Positions 16,401-24,313 are shown, counted from the stretch's first letter. The stretch: DNA of 64,000 nt from JAVBNT01 sp031551355 (GCA_031551355.1 JAVBNT010000023.1:21248-85247); one strand, 5' to 3'. Numbers and translations: made by a program. Notes: generated from the letters alone by a model not told the origin.

Positions 16401-17002
16401 TCAAGCCATTCTTTTTTTTGCTCATTACTGCAACAATCAACGTTATACGTCCAGTATTGAGCAAGTGCTTTATTTATTTCCTTAAAACAAGTCCTGTCTT
16501 CAGGCTCAGTAAAATAATTTCCACCTATTTTTGAAAGTAATCTTTTTTCGACGAGTTCATCGACACTCGGAGTATTAGGAAACAAAATTCTGAATTGTTC
16601 TATTATTTTGTCGATATCATTTATCAAAACTTTACTTTTTATCTCATTTTTTTTACACGAAATAAAGTCGAGAAACGATATAACACTGCGCAGCTTATCA
16701 TCCTTAATAAATTTCAAGTGTTCCTCGTTAAACCAATTTATCGCTGGAGACCATTCGCCAAAATCAATACGAATCCACATATCATCTACTAATTCTTTCA
16801 CATTAAACAATGATTTATTATCGTCTTCATATTCACTATAAAGTTTTTCCAAACCATTAATCCCTGCATAGTCATTTACAATTTTAGAAGTTTTGAGGAA
16901 CGCTAGGAATAAACTATCTACAGGGTATGGATAAATTTTTGAATTTTCTTTTTTATCCGGCAAACATTTTTGTATAAGATTTGAAAATTGATAATCTACC
17001 AT
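13469..17002 (-). CDS. sduA: Shedu-type (DUF4263) nuclease with a very large N-terminal region
   Basis: 1177 residues. The C-terminal ~180 residues match the Shedu anti-phage nuclease domain: FQKFFEENSLLLTFF, GGKSFD, then the PD-(D/E)xK core with PDF (Asp1032) and VEIKTP (Glu1047, Lys1049), followed by GAVSQFLTQKYQLE. Residues 1-~960 are mostly charged and hydrophobic helices with a Cys-rich tendency and no recognisable motif. Usual Shedu proteins are about 350-600 residues. The ATG has AGGTG six bases upstream. The gene is clearly more A+T-rich than its neighbours, consistent with transfer. Known Shedu proteins degrade phage DNA; the N-terminal region is thought to sense or restrain. Function here is inferred. 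Confidence 0.8.
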   Translation of the reverse strand: MVDYQFSNLIQKCLPDKKENSKIYPYPVDSLFLAFLKTSKIVNDYAGINGLEKLYSEYEDDNKSLFNVKELVDDMWIRIDFGEWSPAINWFNEEHLKFIKDDKLRSVISFLDFISCKKNEIKSKVLINDIDKIIEQFRILFPNTPSVDELVEKRLLSKIGGNYFTEPEDRTCFKEINKALAQYWTYNVDCCSNEQKKEWLELAFSCNATFELLFFLEADKKSELLKFIIEMFEKEEWVDDIGKERNFIIHAQLAESINTLAENSYDETIDYEPIYRKYTGYRFLPDDIVEYLYQREHFTSRSLFMFHIESRLKFLSDLLIVQFETIPADYKDRGAEIVSKLHLLGHFINDGYIVFTADSLVAMFMTEKLAFFSFCQLCYLCKDFAQNKEQYKELFKTAFRKILGYHYCNADIEQISLIASYLINKCCFLQSALIPSSTVDFSYQELFVLFIDEVISVTNFTEYMIRLIKDFDKLLTDKTESHVKSRGLGGLLLIAQRICSKGNDGYSGIYRNLLKSLNNFYQAVCAADSESLKIGMPDDYWTQPVWFDVYKIANESEQKNYKTPISFAKVHDLYHKASPKIDSRKPEESEHSGKIDIRVTTSVKSLTLKQVAQERKERKEYKEHPENTSYKIWSEAVKRGKIQTGILCAIVKKAKMYLPQTSSELRYLTVALYSCLISYHYDDFFNIFKENSEYNTKLLKEVGGIIEDTDGGWKKFEDSLTLEKALIWRMVTKEEETVKSLDKKIQEFLNNDDFEPICDNFSLSEQLILVILNYKYEKLYGWSLSKLKEWDKHLDRFKDQTMVADKRRHIQSLINRVNLLMNKFDEIRQGDDKFFKVIADLAENEMNFNEENSNRVCIDFGKMEKEIKDNNGYMGFRNPKMLSLNENLLPLVYINWLYAYIVLLQNTKQNKKKFELYWKQSAELIERVSPQINNWCAEHKESYLQRVEFRKELNKSCLSELKDITDLRYLKILASDFEKLLSKKHQESVFQKFFEENSLLLTFFTGSPFVQFKDQAYVGGKSFDNCNGQYPDFLRKHIITNNTFLVEIKTPATLLLENNPYRLGIYPPSKDLSGAVSQFLTQKYQLETNMSSSIHNAEDREVEAYNVQGLVIIGCLSSLDNKQKKRSFELYRNNQKSLRIVAYDECLELLKYFVDSLSKAVTQKDNSCRIKDCHGRN

Positions 17003-17097
17003 AATTCACACCTGCGCTGTTCAATTTTTTAAGATTTTTTATCCGCAATTTATTTGTTTCCATAAAATAAAAATAGCGCCTTAGCGCACATTTATAT

Positions 17098-17119
17098 GGA
17101 TTCCCACCTCGGGAATGAC
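17098..17119. repeat. GGATTCCC...GGGAATGAC palindromic repeat
   Basis: A short inverted repeat (GGATTCCC and GGGAATGAC flanking ACCTC) of the type scattered in intergenic DNA of many environmental bacteria. Only one copy is seen in this window. Confidence 0.45.
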
Positions 17120-17163
17120 AGAATTATTATAGCATACCCACAACGGCAATTCCTTAAAAAAAC

Positions 17164-17289
17164 AAAAGTAGCTCAAAACAAGGCTAGACTAGGAAGGTGA
17201 TTGCGCCTTGAGCTAAGCGTAGATCAACTACGTGTGCGAAAGGCGACAATCACCCTGACGACGTATAGCCGCAGTTTTCAGCTACTTTT
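17164..17289. repeat. Palindromic multi-hairpin element (copy B)
   Basis: The outer arms AAAAGTAGCT (17164-17173) and AGCTACTTTT (17280-17289) extend inward with mismatches. A middle stem GGTGATTG/CAATCACC comes next, then CGCCTT/AAGGCG. The apex GCGTAG-TCA-CTACGT matches the apex of the element near 63.7 kb. The right arm overlaps the stop codon of udp at 17282. Confidence 0.7.
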
Positions 17290-18046
17290 GAGAGTCGAGA
17301 ATTTTGATGGCCTCTATTGCTGTCTTAATCGCATCATCAACACCGAGCTTTTTATCGACAATCGGTGCATCTTCATACGTAAGTCCGATGATCGCCAGAA
17401 CTTCCCCTACTCTTACGCGTCTGATATGCGAAATAACGAACAAGGCGGCGTCTTCCATGGAAGTAGCCATCACATTGGCTCTTTCCCATGCTTTCCATAG
17501 AGCTCTGTTTTCTTCCTCAATCGGAAGAGCTTCTTCGCCTTCAATAAAGAAGGCATCTTTACAGTGACAGACACCGGTATGTGATTTATAACCGAGTTTA
17601 CGGGTTGCATCCCTAAGGGCAACAGTAACATCAAGATCGGGAACGGCGGGATAACTGAGCGGTATATACTGACGGGTTGTGCCCTCCTCACGGATAGCGC
17701 CGGTGGGGATTACAAGGTCTCCGAGGCCAATATAAGGCTGCAACGCTCCCGCGGTTCCTACTCTGATGAAAGTATCGGCTCCTATTTTAATCAGCTCTTC
17801 AAGAGCAATGGCGGCACTGGGACAACCGATTCCCGTTGAAGTAACCGATACTTTTATGCCGCCCACTTCACCGGTATAAGTGGTGTATTCCCTGTTTTCG
17901 GCGACTTTTTCGGCCTTATCAAAATAACTGGCAATTATCGGCACTCTGCCGGGATCTCCGGGCAAAATTACATACCTGCCGACATCTCCCTTACCAAGAG
18001 CAATATGATACTGTTTTTCGTCTGCTTTCTTTTCTGCATGTTTCAT
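17282..18046 (-). CDS. udp: Uridine phosphorylase
   Basis: 254 residues, the usual length. Family blocks: the phosphate-binding VILPGDPGRV near the N-terminus, STGIGCPSAAIALEELI, RVGTAGALQP, TSMEDAALFVI (the conserved M-E pair that binds ribose) and the closing helix. It cleaves uridine to uracil and ribose-1-phosphate. The related purine phosphorylases share the fold, but GxGxGCPS with the EGxR-type region and overall length fit Udp best. It stands alone between Shedu and the AIM24-like gene. Confidence 0.88.
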   Translation of the reverse strand: MKHAEKKADEKQYHIALGKGDVGRYVILPGDPGRVPIIASYFDKAEKVAENREYTTYTGEVGGIKVSVTSTGIGCPSAAIALEELIKIGADTFIRVGTAGALQPYIGLGDLVIPTGAIREEGTTRQYIPLSYPAVPDLDVTVALRDATRKLGYKSHTGVCHCKDAFFIEGEEALPIEEENRALWKAWERANVMATSMEDAALFVISHIRRVRVGEVLAIIGLTYEDAPIVDKKLGVDDAIKTAIEAIKILDSQK

Positions 18047-18170
18047 ATTTTTTTTACTCCTTAATATGTTTTCTCGAAATATTCGATAACTTCCTGAATA
18101 GTTTCTTTGCGTATTACATTTTAGCCTTCTGTATAAAAGACAAAATTAAAAATAATGCCTTTAAAACAAA

Positions 18171-18207
18171 AAGGAACCGCCTTGTTTCTTTACAAGACAG
18201 CTCCCTT
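18171..18207 (-). terminator. Terminator after the AIM24-like gene
   Basis: An imperfect 15-bp stem, read on the minus strand from AAGGGAGCTGTCTTGT to ACAAGGCGGTTCCTT, is followed by TTTTT. Confidence 0.8.
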
Positions 18208-18240
18208 AAAGCTCAAAAATACACAACTTTATTAAAAAAT

Positions 18241-18924
18241 TTATTTGGAACCGAGTCCCAGGCCACGGAGAAAATCAACAAGTCCACCGGGATTTCTGGT
18301 TTGAATGTATATGGTACCCGGACCTCTAAATCTGCAAACCAGGCCTTCTCCGCTGGTAAGGCTGGCAATCAGACCTTTTGCCGCTTTTTCAATTTTATAG
18401 TCCATAGTTTCAGACCATGCGACCAAATGGCCGTTATCAACAACAAGTTCTTCACCCTGAGAAAGTTCCATTTTATGAATAGAGCCGTAACTGCTTAAAA
18501 ATAAATGTCCCCTGCCTTTTACCGACAATACAAAAAAGCCGGCTCCGCCGAAAAGTCCCTGCGCTAAATTCTGAGTTTTCGTATCAAACTGTATCTCATT
18601 AGTAGAGGCAAGAAAGCCTCCTTTTGCCACCTTCAAAGCAGTTATTCCATCAAGCTCGACATCGACAATATCTCCCGGTATCGAATGTCCGAAAATTACA
18701 TTGCCGGCACCTTTCGAAGCAGTAAGATACTGAAAAAAGAAGTTTTCTCCGGCAAGCATACGCGTAAGTCCCTTAAAAAGACCTCCCTCAGTTCCTCCGG
18801 TTACTTCAATTGTGGAAGACATTGCAATCATTGCGCCGGCTTCGGCTTTTATTTTTTCACCATGTTCAAGATGGTAGCTTACAATAGGAAATGCGCCTTT
18901 ATTTAATATTTCATAATTTCCCAT
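18241..18924 (-). CDS. AIM24/TIGR00266-family protein
   Basis: 227 residues. The N-terminus has the family pattern VSYHLEHGEKIKAEAGAMIAMSS. Gly-rich beta-helix-like repeats follow, including GLFKGLTRMLAGENFF and GQGLFGGAGFF (here AQGLFGGAGFFVLSVKGRG), ending with TRNPGGLVDFLRGLG. The bacterial family is widespread and of unknown role, related to mitochondrial Aim24. It is monocistronic: its own terminator lies downstream and about 360 bp of non-coding DNA upstream. Confidence 0.88.
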   Translation of the reverse strand: MGNYEILNKGAFPIVSYHLEHGEKIKAEAGAMIAMSSTIEVTGGTEGGLFKGLTRMLAGENFFFQYLTASKGAGNVIFGHSIPGDIVDVELDGITALKVAKGGFLASTNEIQFDTKTQNLAQGLFGGAGFFVLSVKGRGHLFLSSYGSIHKMELSQGEELVVDNGHLVAWSETMDYKIEKAAKGLIASLTSGEGLVCRFRGPGTIYIQTRNPGGLVDFLRGLGLGSK

Positions 18925-19228
18925 ACAGTTCTCCTTGTTACAAATAATATGATATAAACATTAAAACAACGTTACTCCTTGCGTTAGTCCGCTTTTTTAA
19001 TGAATTGAAAAGATTCGACTTTAAGTTAAAAATTCCTATCAGAAAGCCATTTTCTCCGACAGACAATATATTACAACCGTTTCAGCCTTAACTTATCGGA
19101 TACCAACCGGAGTTGATCCTCGTTTAAACGGGGACAGGTATGACAGCACATGCTCTTTTGCAAGACCCTGCAATAATTGAATTAATACTGATTTTTTCCG
19201 GTTACGATAAAGGCAGGATCAAACAAAA
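18925..19228. other. Non-coding gap upstream of the AIM24-like gene
   Basis: No open frame with coding features. The only structure I see is a short palindrome CCTCGTTTAAACGGGG at 19118-19133. It must contain the promoter of the leftward AIM24-like gene, but no box is convincing. Confidence 0.5.
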
Positions 19229-19262
19229 AAGGGCCGCCGCGTTCTTTTAACTGACAGCCCTT
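19229..19262 (-). terminator. Terminator of the fdrA operon
   Basis: On the minus strand a GGGCTGTC...GCGGCGGCCC stem is followed by TTTTTTG, 22 bp after the stop codon of the DUF1116 gene. Confidence 0.85.
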
Positions 19263-19284
19263 GTAAACATCGTGAATATAAATT

Positions 19285-20694
19285 TTACTTCCTGCCAAAC
19301 GCCTCTAATGCTTTGACAAATCCCTCTTTAGGCGCGTCCAAAATACCGGCTCCTACCTGTCCTATTCCCGGTTTTTTATGTGCGATACCGGTATTGATAA
19401 CAGGAGTAATACCGGTTTCCATAATTTTTCGCAGGTCAAAACCGGTCGGCGTTCCCGAAAAGTCAAGCGCCGGGATCGTATAGTCACGGTGACGGCAGTG
19501 AGTAATTTCATACATTTTCAAAGTTGACTCAACTGCCATTGAGGCTGTGCCGCCGACAAATTTAACGATTGCCGGCGCACTGGCCATTGCCACGGCGCCG
19601 ATGCCGGCAACTTCGGAAATAGTGCTGTCGCCCAAATCCGGGTTGGCGTCTTCCTCACTGAAACCGGAGAAAAACAGTCCTTTAGGCATTCCTGACGGAG
19701 CCGTAAACCACTCGTCTCCCAAACCGACAACCCTGATGCCGGTCTCTACGCCGTTACGCGCCATACAATAAAGTAAAGTACAATTGTCTATTCCCCTCAT
19801 AGCGTCGGCGGTTGCCTTGCATGCCGCCATCGATAAATTAAGGAAAAAGTGGACATTGCCGGAAATAAAATCGAAAATATCGGCAACATCTTCTCTGGAA
19901 GCATCGGTTTTAAGCAAAAACGGGGTTATGGATTTAAGGAACATCAGCGAGCCGCCGACATTGCGGTTATGACACTCGTCTCCCATCATCAGCGCCTGAG
20001 CCGTCAAGTTCTTAACATCAATACCGCCGGACAACGACACGGCCTGTTTGAGGATCGGGGCAAGCGTGTTCTCCATCCATCTGAGCCTTTTGATAACTCC
20101 TTCATCGTTAGCCCCGAAACGCAACACCTTGCCCAAACCTTCGTTAAGAGTACAGAAACCTTTATTGCCGAAAGTTCTGTTCTCAACAACAAAAACGTAC
20201 ATTGACGCCGAAACAATACCTGCCATTGGTCCCACAGTGTTGTGGTGATGGCATGAATCAAGGATAATGTTACCGTCTTCAACCATTTTTTCCGCTTCTT
20301 CAAGTGTCGAAGCAAGGCCCTCATAGATAACGGCACCGAGAACGGCGCCTTTCATCGGACCGCACATACGGATCCATTCGATAGGCGGACCGGCGTGAAG
20401 GATCATATTCGGCTTCATACCGGGAATAACGTCAATTGCTCTTGAAATGTCGGTCAGAACAGGGGAAGAGTCAAGCATACGCCTGGCGGCTTCATCATTG
20501 GCCTTCTCAACATCAGAATGCCAAAGTTTTGAAAGTACAGCAACAAGCGAACTGTCACCGGAACACGGCGGTTTCCATTCGACCTGAACCGAAGGAACGG
20601 ACTGTTCAAGGAAAGATTCATGAAAAAGCGGCAGCCCTAACGAAATAACCGACGGGCCATCATTTAAAAGTTGGTTTATTTTATTTACAGGCAT
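19285..20694 (-). CDS. DUF1116 protein (YlbE/AllG-like)
   Basis: 469 residues from ATG 20694, which has AAAGGA eight bases upstream; an earlier ATG at 20703 sits too close to that site. Blocks such as VEWKPPCSGD, MILHAGPPIEWIRMCGPMKGAVLGA, HHHNTVGPMAGIVSASM and GMPKGLFFSGFSEEDANPDLGDS are characteristic of the DUF1116 family. In E. coli the FdrA, YlbE and YlbF products have been proposed as subunits of an oxamate carbamoyltransferase in anaerobic allantoin use. The same three families are adjacent here, so they probably act together. The start overlaps the end of fdrA closely. Confidence 0.88.
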   Translation of the reverse strand: MPVNKINQLLNDGPSVISLGLPLFHESFLEQSVPSVQVEWKPPCSGDSSLVAVLSKLWHSDVEKANDEAARRMLDSSPVLTDISRAIDVIPGMKPNMILHAGPPIEWIRMCGPMKGAVLGAVIYEGLASTLEEAEKMVEDGNIILDSCHHHNTVGPMAGIVSASMYVFVVENRTFGNKGFCTLNEGLGKVLRFGANDEGVIKRLRWMENTLAPILKQAVSLSGGIDVKNLTAQALMMGDECHNRNVGGSLMFLKSITPFLLKTDASREDVADIFDFISGNVHFFLNLSMAACKATADAMRGIDNCTLLYCMARNGVETGIRVVGLGDEWFTAPSGMPKGLFFSGFSEEDANPDLGDSTISEVAGIGAVAMASAPAIVKFVGGTASMAVESTLKMYEITHCRHRDYTIPALDFSGTPTGFDLRKIMETGITPVINTGIAHKKPGIGQVGAGILDAPKEGFVKALEAFGRK

Positions 20695-20696
20695 AA

Positions 20697-22283
20697 TTAA
20701 CATCCTTTCTCAATCTTTAAGGCTGCGGCGGCACTTCCCCTGCCGGCGACAAGTGCCGCAAATCTTGCGGCCTGAGCGTTGCTCGGCATCAAAAAGACTC
20801 CGGCGTCTTCAAGAGTCTTTTTCTGCAGCAGATAATTTTGCGGATCAAGCTCCGACGCACACAAATATGCCACGACGACAAAGTTACGTCCATTAACGAG
20901 GGCAGCAGTCCTCGCTTCGTTTATGACCGGTGCCAGTTCGGCAGCCGGATTCCCGTGAGAGCCATAGCCAAGAACAACGTCAAGTAAAACAACCGCCGTA
21001 TTTTTATCGGACAGTTCCCGGCGCAGTCTTTCCTTGCGCAGCGTGTAATCGATCATCGGATGCGGCATGCCTCTGGTAAAATCATCATCACCCATATCAA
21101 TAAGCGAATGTTCTTTACTGTTATTGGCATCCTTAAGTTTTAATTCCGGGAAAACGGCAGTGTTTGACCAAACATCGCCAAGTAAATTTTTGATAACGAC
21201 AATAGCTTCTTCGCAAAGAGTTCCCCCGGAATAAAGTCCTCTGATAAACGTCTGTTCGGCAGACAGCACTGCGGATGCCCCGGCGGCTTTTTTCAAAACA
21301 GCGTCCGTATCTTCATCAAACGGATTACCGTTAAACGCAGAGCCGCTTACCAGTGCCGACATTCTGTTAACCGCCTCTTCAATATTGGCAGCGAACCTGA
21401 CGTTCTTGCCGTCAGCCCGTTTTTCATCACCGTTTATAAAACAAATTACCGAAGGTTTCCCTGTTTTTTCCGCAGCCTCAATTACTTTTGCGGCTACTTC
21501 GGGATGAGGCGGTTTGGAAATTACAATAATATATTTTGTCGATGCATCATCCGCCAGAGATTCTATTGCTGAAATCATCGTGATTCCGCCGACGTCTTTA
21601 GACAGATCGCGTCCGCCTGTTCCTATTGCATGCGAAATACCGATGCCTTTGGCGGCCAGCAAAACGGTCAGCTCCTGTATTCCGGTTCCCGACGCTCCGG
21701 CAATACCGACCGGTCCCTGAGGCACAACATTGGCAAATCCCAAAGCCATACCTTTTATTATCGCCGTTCCGCAATCGGGCCCCATAACGAGAAGCCCTTT
21801 TTCTCTGGCCATTTTCTTAAGCTCTATTTCATCGGCAAGCGGAACGTTATCGCTGAAAATCATTACATTCAGACCGTTATTCAGAGCTTTTTGAGTCTCA
21901 TATCGGGCAAACGGTCCCGGCAGCGAGATAAAAGCAAGATTTGCCTGCGGATTTTCGGCAAGCGCCGCATTGATTGAATGCGGAAGCATTTTAGCCGTAC
22001 CGCCCAAAGATACTTCACGCTTTTCCAGACAATTGTTAAGATATTCAAAAGCCTGCGGAAAAGACGAATCATCATCAGCGGAAAAAGCCACCAGCAAATC
22101 GTTGGCCGTTGCAGACGCAGTCGGAGACAAAACGCCTGTCTCTTCCATCAGCATCAGGTTCGGCTCGGTTGCCATCATCACGGAAACCTTATCATAGGAA
22201 AATTTCTGCTTTATGTCGTTAGCGATCTGCATCAGCAGCACCGAATCATAGAAACGGTTTTTTATAACAAAATTTACAAGCAT
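20697..22283 (-). CDS. fdrA: FdrA-family protein
   Basis: 528 residues. It resembles the succinyl-CoA-synthetase-like FdrA family: CoA-binding-like region with LVMGPDCGTAIIKGMALGFANV, the glycine-rich GPVGIAGASGTGIQE, a His-containing GISHAIGTGGRDLSKDVGG, and the C-terminal VVLLDVVLGYGSHGNPA. Its partners DUF1116 and DUF2877 follow and precede it in one leftward operon. In enterobacteria this set belongs to allantoin breakdown via oxamate. No allantoinase, ureidoglycolate or carbamate kinase gene is in this window, so the substrate here is open. Confidence 0.9.
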   Translation of the reverse strand: MLVNFVIKNRFYDSVLLMQIANDIKQKFSYDKVSVMMATEPNLMLMEETGVLSPTASATANDLLVAFSADDDSSFPQAFEYLNNCLEKREVSLGGTAKMLPHSINAALAENPQANLAFISLPGPFARYETQKALNNGLNVMIFSDNVPLADEIELKKMAREKGLLVMGPDCGTAIIKGMALGFANVVPQGPVGIAGASGTGIQELTVLLAAKGIGISHAIGTGGRDLSKDVGGITMISAIESLADDASTKYIIVISKPPHPEVAAKVIEAAEKTGKPSVICFINGDEKRADGKNVRFAANIEEAVNRMSALVSGSAFNGNPFDEDTDAVLKKAAGASAVLSAEQTFIRGLYSGGTLCEEAIVVIKNLLGDVWSNTAVFPELKLKDANNSKEHSLIDMGDDDFTRGMPHPMIDYTLRKERLRRELSDKNTAVVLLDVVLGYGSHGNPAAELAPVINEARTAALVNGRNFVVVAYLCASELDPQNYLLQKKTLEDAGVFLMPSNAQAARFAALVAGRGSAAAALKIEKGC

Positions 22284-22303
22284 CTAAAAATTCTCTCCTC
22301 TAT

Positions 22304-23251
22304 TTAAGAATTATTCTGTAAATAAATACAGCAATAATGGAAACCGGTATACATACCGAGAAAAGTCTCACGGCCGGAAGAATGGCCGTGTTCAAGATAA
22401 TAATTCAAGGCTTTTTTCAAAGATGACTCATCACCGGAAACGCAAGCGTCATAAAAGTTCAGCGCTTCCTGCGGAATACGGCCGGCAAGGCAATAATTCA
22501 GAAAAACCGAACTGATATACACGGTAACTCCCGTAAGTTCGGAAACCGCCTTGTCCAATAGGCAGACGACTCTTGCCAGCGGCAATATACTCTCGGAAAA
22601 AACTGCCGACATTATGCCGAAAGAATTTAAGAGGCCGCAAAGAAAATCATCACCGGAAGGAGTAAGTCCGTAACCGAAACCGACAAGCCCTTTTACAAAT
22701 TTCTTCACATCGGACTCAGTAACCTTTTTGAAGTCAAGTGAAAGAAAAAAGGCGGTGATAAATTTATGCAGTGCCGAATAAACAGGATCTTCCGAAAAAT
22801 CTTTTGGCTGAAAATCCGGCTGAAAAACCCCGGAATTCACAGCATAAAAAAATACCTGCTCCTGCCTGCGGCTTGAAGAGACCATATACTGAAAGGCAAA
22901 ACTCAGGCGCGAGGCAAACAGAGGTAAGGAAAAGTTACCTGAGGGAACAATTTCACTCCACAAAGCAGCCGCGGAAAGGTCACAAAAAAAAAGGTTCAAT
23001 TCATCGAAAAGAATCTCACCTTTATTTAAAAAAACAGTACCTCTGGCAAATTCAGGAAAAAAATTCACAGAGGGAACCATAATCCTTCCGGGGCCGCAGC
23101 AGTCCGAAGCGGCGATTACCGAAATAAAATCACCGGAGACGGAGACTAAATTAAATGCTTTTTTATGGGAAGAAATAACTTTTAGTTCAATATTCCCGCC
23201 CGACATAACAGAAATATTTTCCCTGTCTGATTCTGAGGCATAAACATACAT
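22304..23251 (-). CDS. DUF2877 protein (YlbF/AllH-like)
   Basis: About 315 residues from ATG 23251; no good ribosome binding site is visible, and TTG 23272 is an alternative. The conserved block is VGFGYGLTPSGDDFLCGLL near residue 205, the diagnostic LTPSGDDFL motif of DUF2877. The C-terminal HGHSSGRETFLGMYTGF also fits. It is the first gene of the three-gene set with FdrA and DUF1116 and is probably the third subunit of the carbamoyltransferase-like complex. The upstream neighbour is the TusB-like gene, 25 bp away, so they may be co-transcribed. Confidence 0.85.
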   Translation of the reverse strand: MYVYASESDRENISVMSGGNIELKVISSHKKAFNLVSVSGDFISVIAASDCCGPGRIMVPSVNFFPEFARGTVFLNKGEILFDELNLFFCDLSAAALWSEIVPSGNFSLPLFASRLSFAFQYMVSSSRRQEQVFFYAVNSGVFQPDFQPKDFSEDPVYSALHKFITAFFLSLDFKKVTESDVKKFVKGLVGFGYGLTPSGDDFLCGLLNSFGIMSAVFSESILPLARVVCLLDKAVSELTGVTVYISSVFLNYCLAGRIPQEALNFYDACVSGDESSLKKALNYYLEHGHSSGRETFLGMYTGFHYCCIYLQNNS

Positions 23252-23275
23252 ATTCTTACAGCAAAACCACAAAAA

Positions 23276-23536
23276 TCAGCAAAAAGATATTACCGGATTG
23301 GCCAAAATCAGCTCTATTATATCGGGGTAATCCACTTTTTTATAGAAATCCGGAAGAACATTATCAAGTCCGCGTTCATCAACCTCATCGGCTAGAACAT
23401 ATACCTCCCTGTCTTTAAAAAATTCCGGAGACAGGTAAAGTCCATCCTGAAGCAAAAATACCTTGGCATCACTGTCAAGCCTGACATATTCGGCAGCAAA
23501 TTCCCCGCCGATCCGATCTATCATATACAAAGACAT
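23276..23536 (-). CDS. DsrH/TusB-like sulfur-relay protein
   Basis: 86 residues from ATG 23536, chosen because GGAGG ends six bases upstream (an ATG three bases earlier is also possible). Short alpha/beta protein with the DsrH pattern VFLLQDGLYL...VYVLADEVDERGL followed by a C-terminal DYPDIIELIL. TusB/DsrH is the smallest subunit of the TusBCD/DsrEFH heterohexamer that passes persulfide sulfur, in E. coli towards 2-thiouridine in tRNA. Its two partners are the next genes upstream. Confidence 0.78.
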   Translation of the reverse strand: MSLYMIDRIGGEFAAEYVRLDSDAKVFLLQDGLYLSPEFFKDREVYVLADEVDERGLDNVLPDFYKKVDYPDIIELILANPVISFC

Positions 23537-23559
23537 CATGAACCTCCCAAACAGCAAAA

Positions 23560-23913
23560 CTAAAAAGTAAAAACATGGTCCGAACTCTTTAAAATCTGCA
23601 GAATTTCCGCGCGTGACTTGATTTTAAAATCTTCGGCAACCTTGTCATCGACAATATTAAGCTTTTCCAGGGACTCTTTTTCAATCGCAATATCCATTGA
23701 AAACGCTTTAAAAGATATTATATACTTAAGAAATTCTTTTTGCTTAATATCTTTAAGAGAGAACCAAACGCCGTCCCCTATGAAAACAAGTTTTATAGTA
23801 TGGTTATCAATCGTGCTGGCCAAACCGATAGACGCCCTCATTGCTTCTTCACAAAAATTGCCTCTGAACGGTGAATTTTTAACCAGCACAGTAACGGATT
23901 TTCCATTAGCCAT
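23560..23913 (-). CDS. DsrF/TusC-like sulfur-relay protein
   Basis: 117 residues. The N-terminal block SVTVLVKNSPFRGNFCEEAMRASIGLAS and the following VFIGDGVWF match TusC/DsrF, the non-catalytic middle subunit. It lies between the TusD-like and TusB-like genes in the conserved order D-C-B. Confidence 0.82.
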   Translation of the reverse strand: MANGKSVTVLVKNSPFRGNFCEEAMRASIGLASTIDNHTIKLVFIGDGVWFSLKDIKQKEFLKYIISFKAFSMDIAIEKESLEKLNIVDDKVAEDFKIKSRAEILQILKSSDHVFTF

Positions 23914-23942
23914 AACAAATATGCCCCCTAAAAAATATAAAA

Positions 23943-24296
23943 TCAGAAAGAAATAACTCTGTCCGCTTTGGTAAGCAACCCCGACAGCACTTCTATCGAC
24001 GCAAATTTTACGTTATCAATATGAGCACTGGAGGACTTGACTCCCCTAACGGAAGAGCAAATACCGCACAAATAAACGGACACCCCGGAATCAACCAGTT
24101 CCGAAACCCTGTCCTTCGGAAGCATCAGGGATTCATATGACTGCTGATCAATAACCGTATTGAACACACCGTCAAAATCAAAAAAGATGGAGACTTCCGA
24201 TCCTTTCTGAAGAGCCGCGGCCGCAAGGTTACAAAGGGTATCGAATCTGGACTCCGTAAACGGAGAACTTTTATAGATAAAAACCAATGAACTCAA
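23943..24296 (-). CDS. DsrE/TusD-like sulfur-relay protein
   Basis: About 118 residues. I choose TTG 24296 because AAGGAGG lies eight bases upstream; this also gives the normal family start (SSLVFIYKSSPFTE). GTG 24314 would put the binding site inside the coding region. The active cysteine is seen in VSVYLCGICSSVRGV, matching the persulfide-carrying Cys of TusD/DsrE. It begins just after rodA. No tusA or tusE is nearby, so donor and acceptor proteins must be elsewhere. Confidence 0.82.
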   Translation of the reverse strand: MSSLVFIYKSSPFTESRFDTLCNLAAAALQKGSEVSIFFDFDGVFNTVIDQQSYESLMLPKDRVSELVDSGVSVYLCGICSSVRGVKSSSAHIDNVKFASIEVLSGLLTKADRVISF

Positions 24297-24313
24297 AAGA
24301 AATTCCTCCTTCA

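Noticed and set aside
17201..17500. Rightward 99-codon frame over element B and udp
   Set aside because: Opposite strand of the conserved udp gene and the palindromic element.
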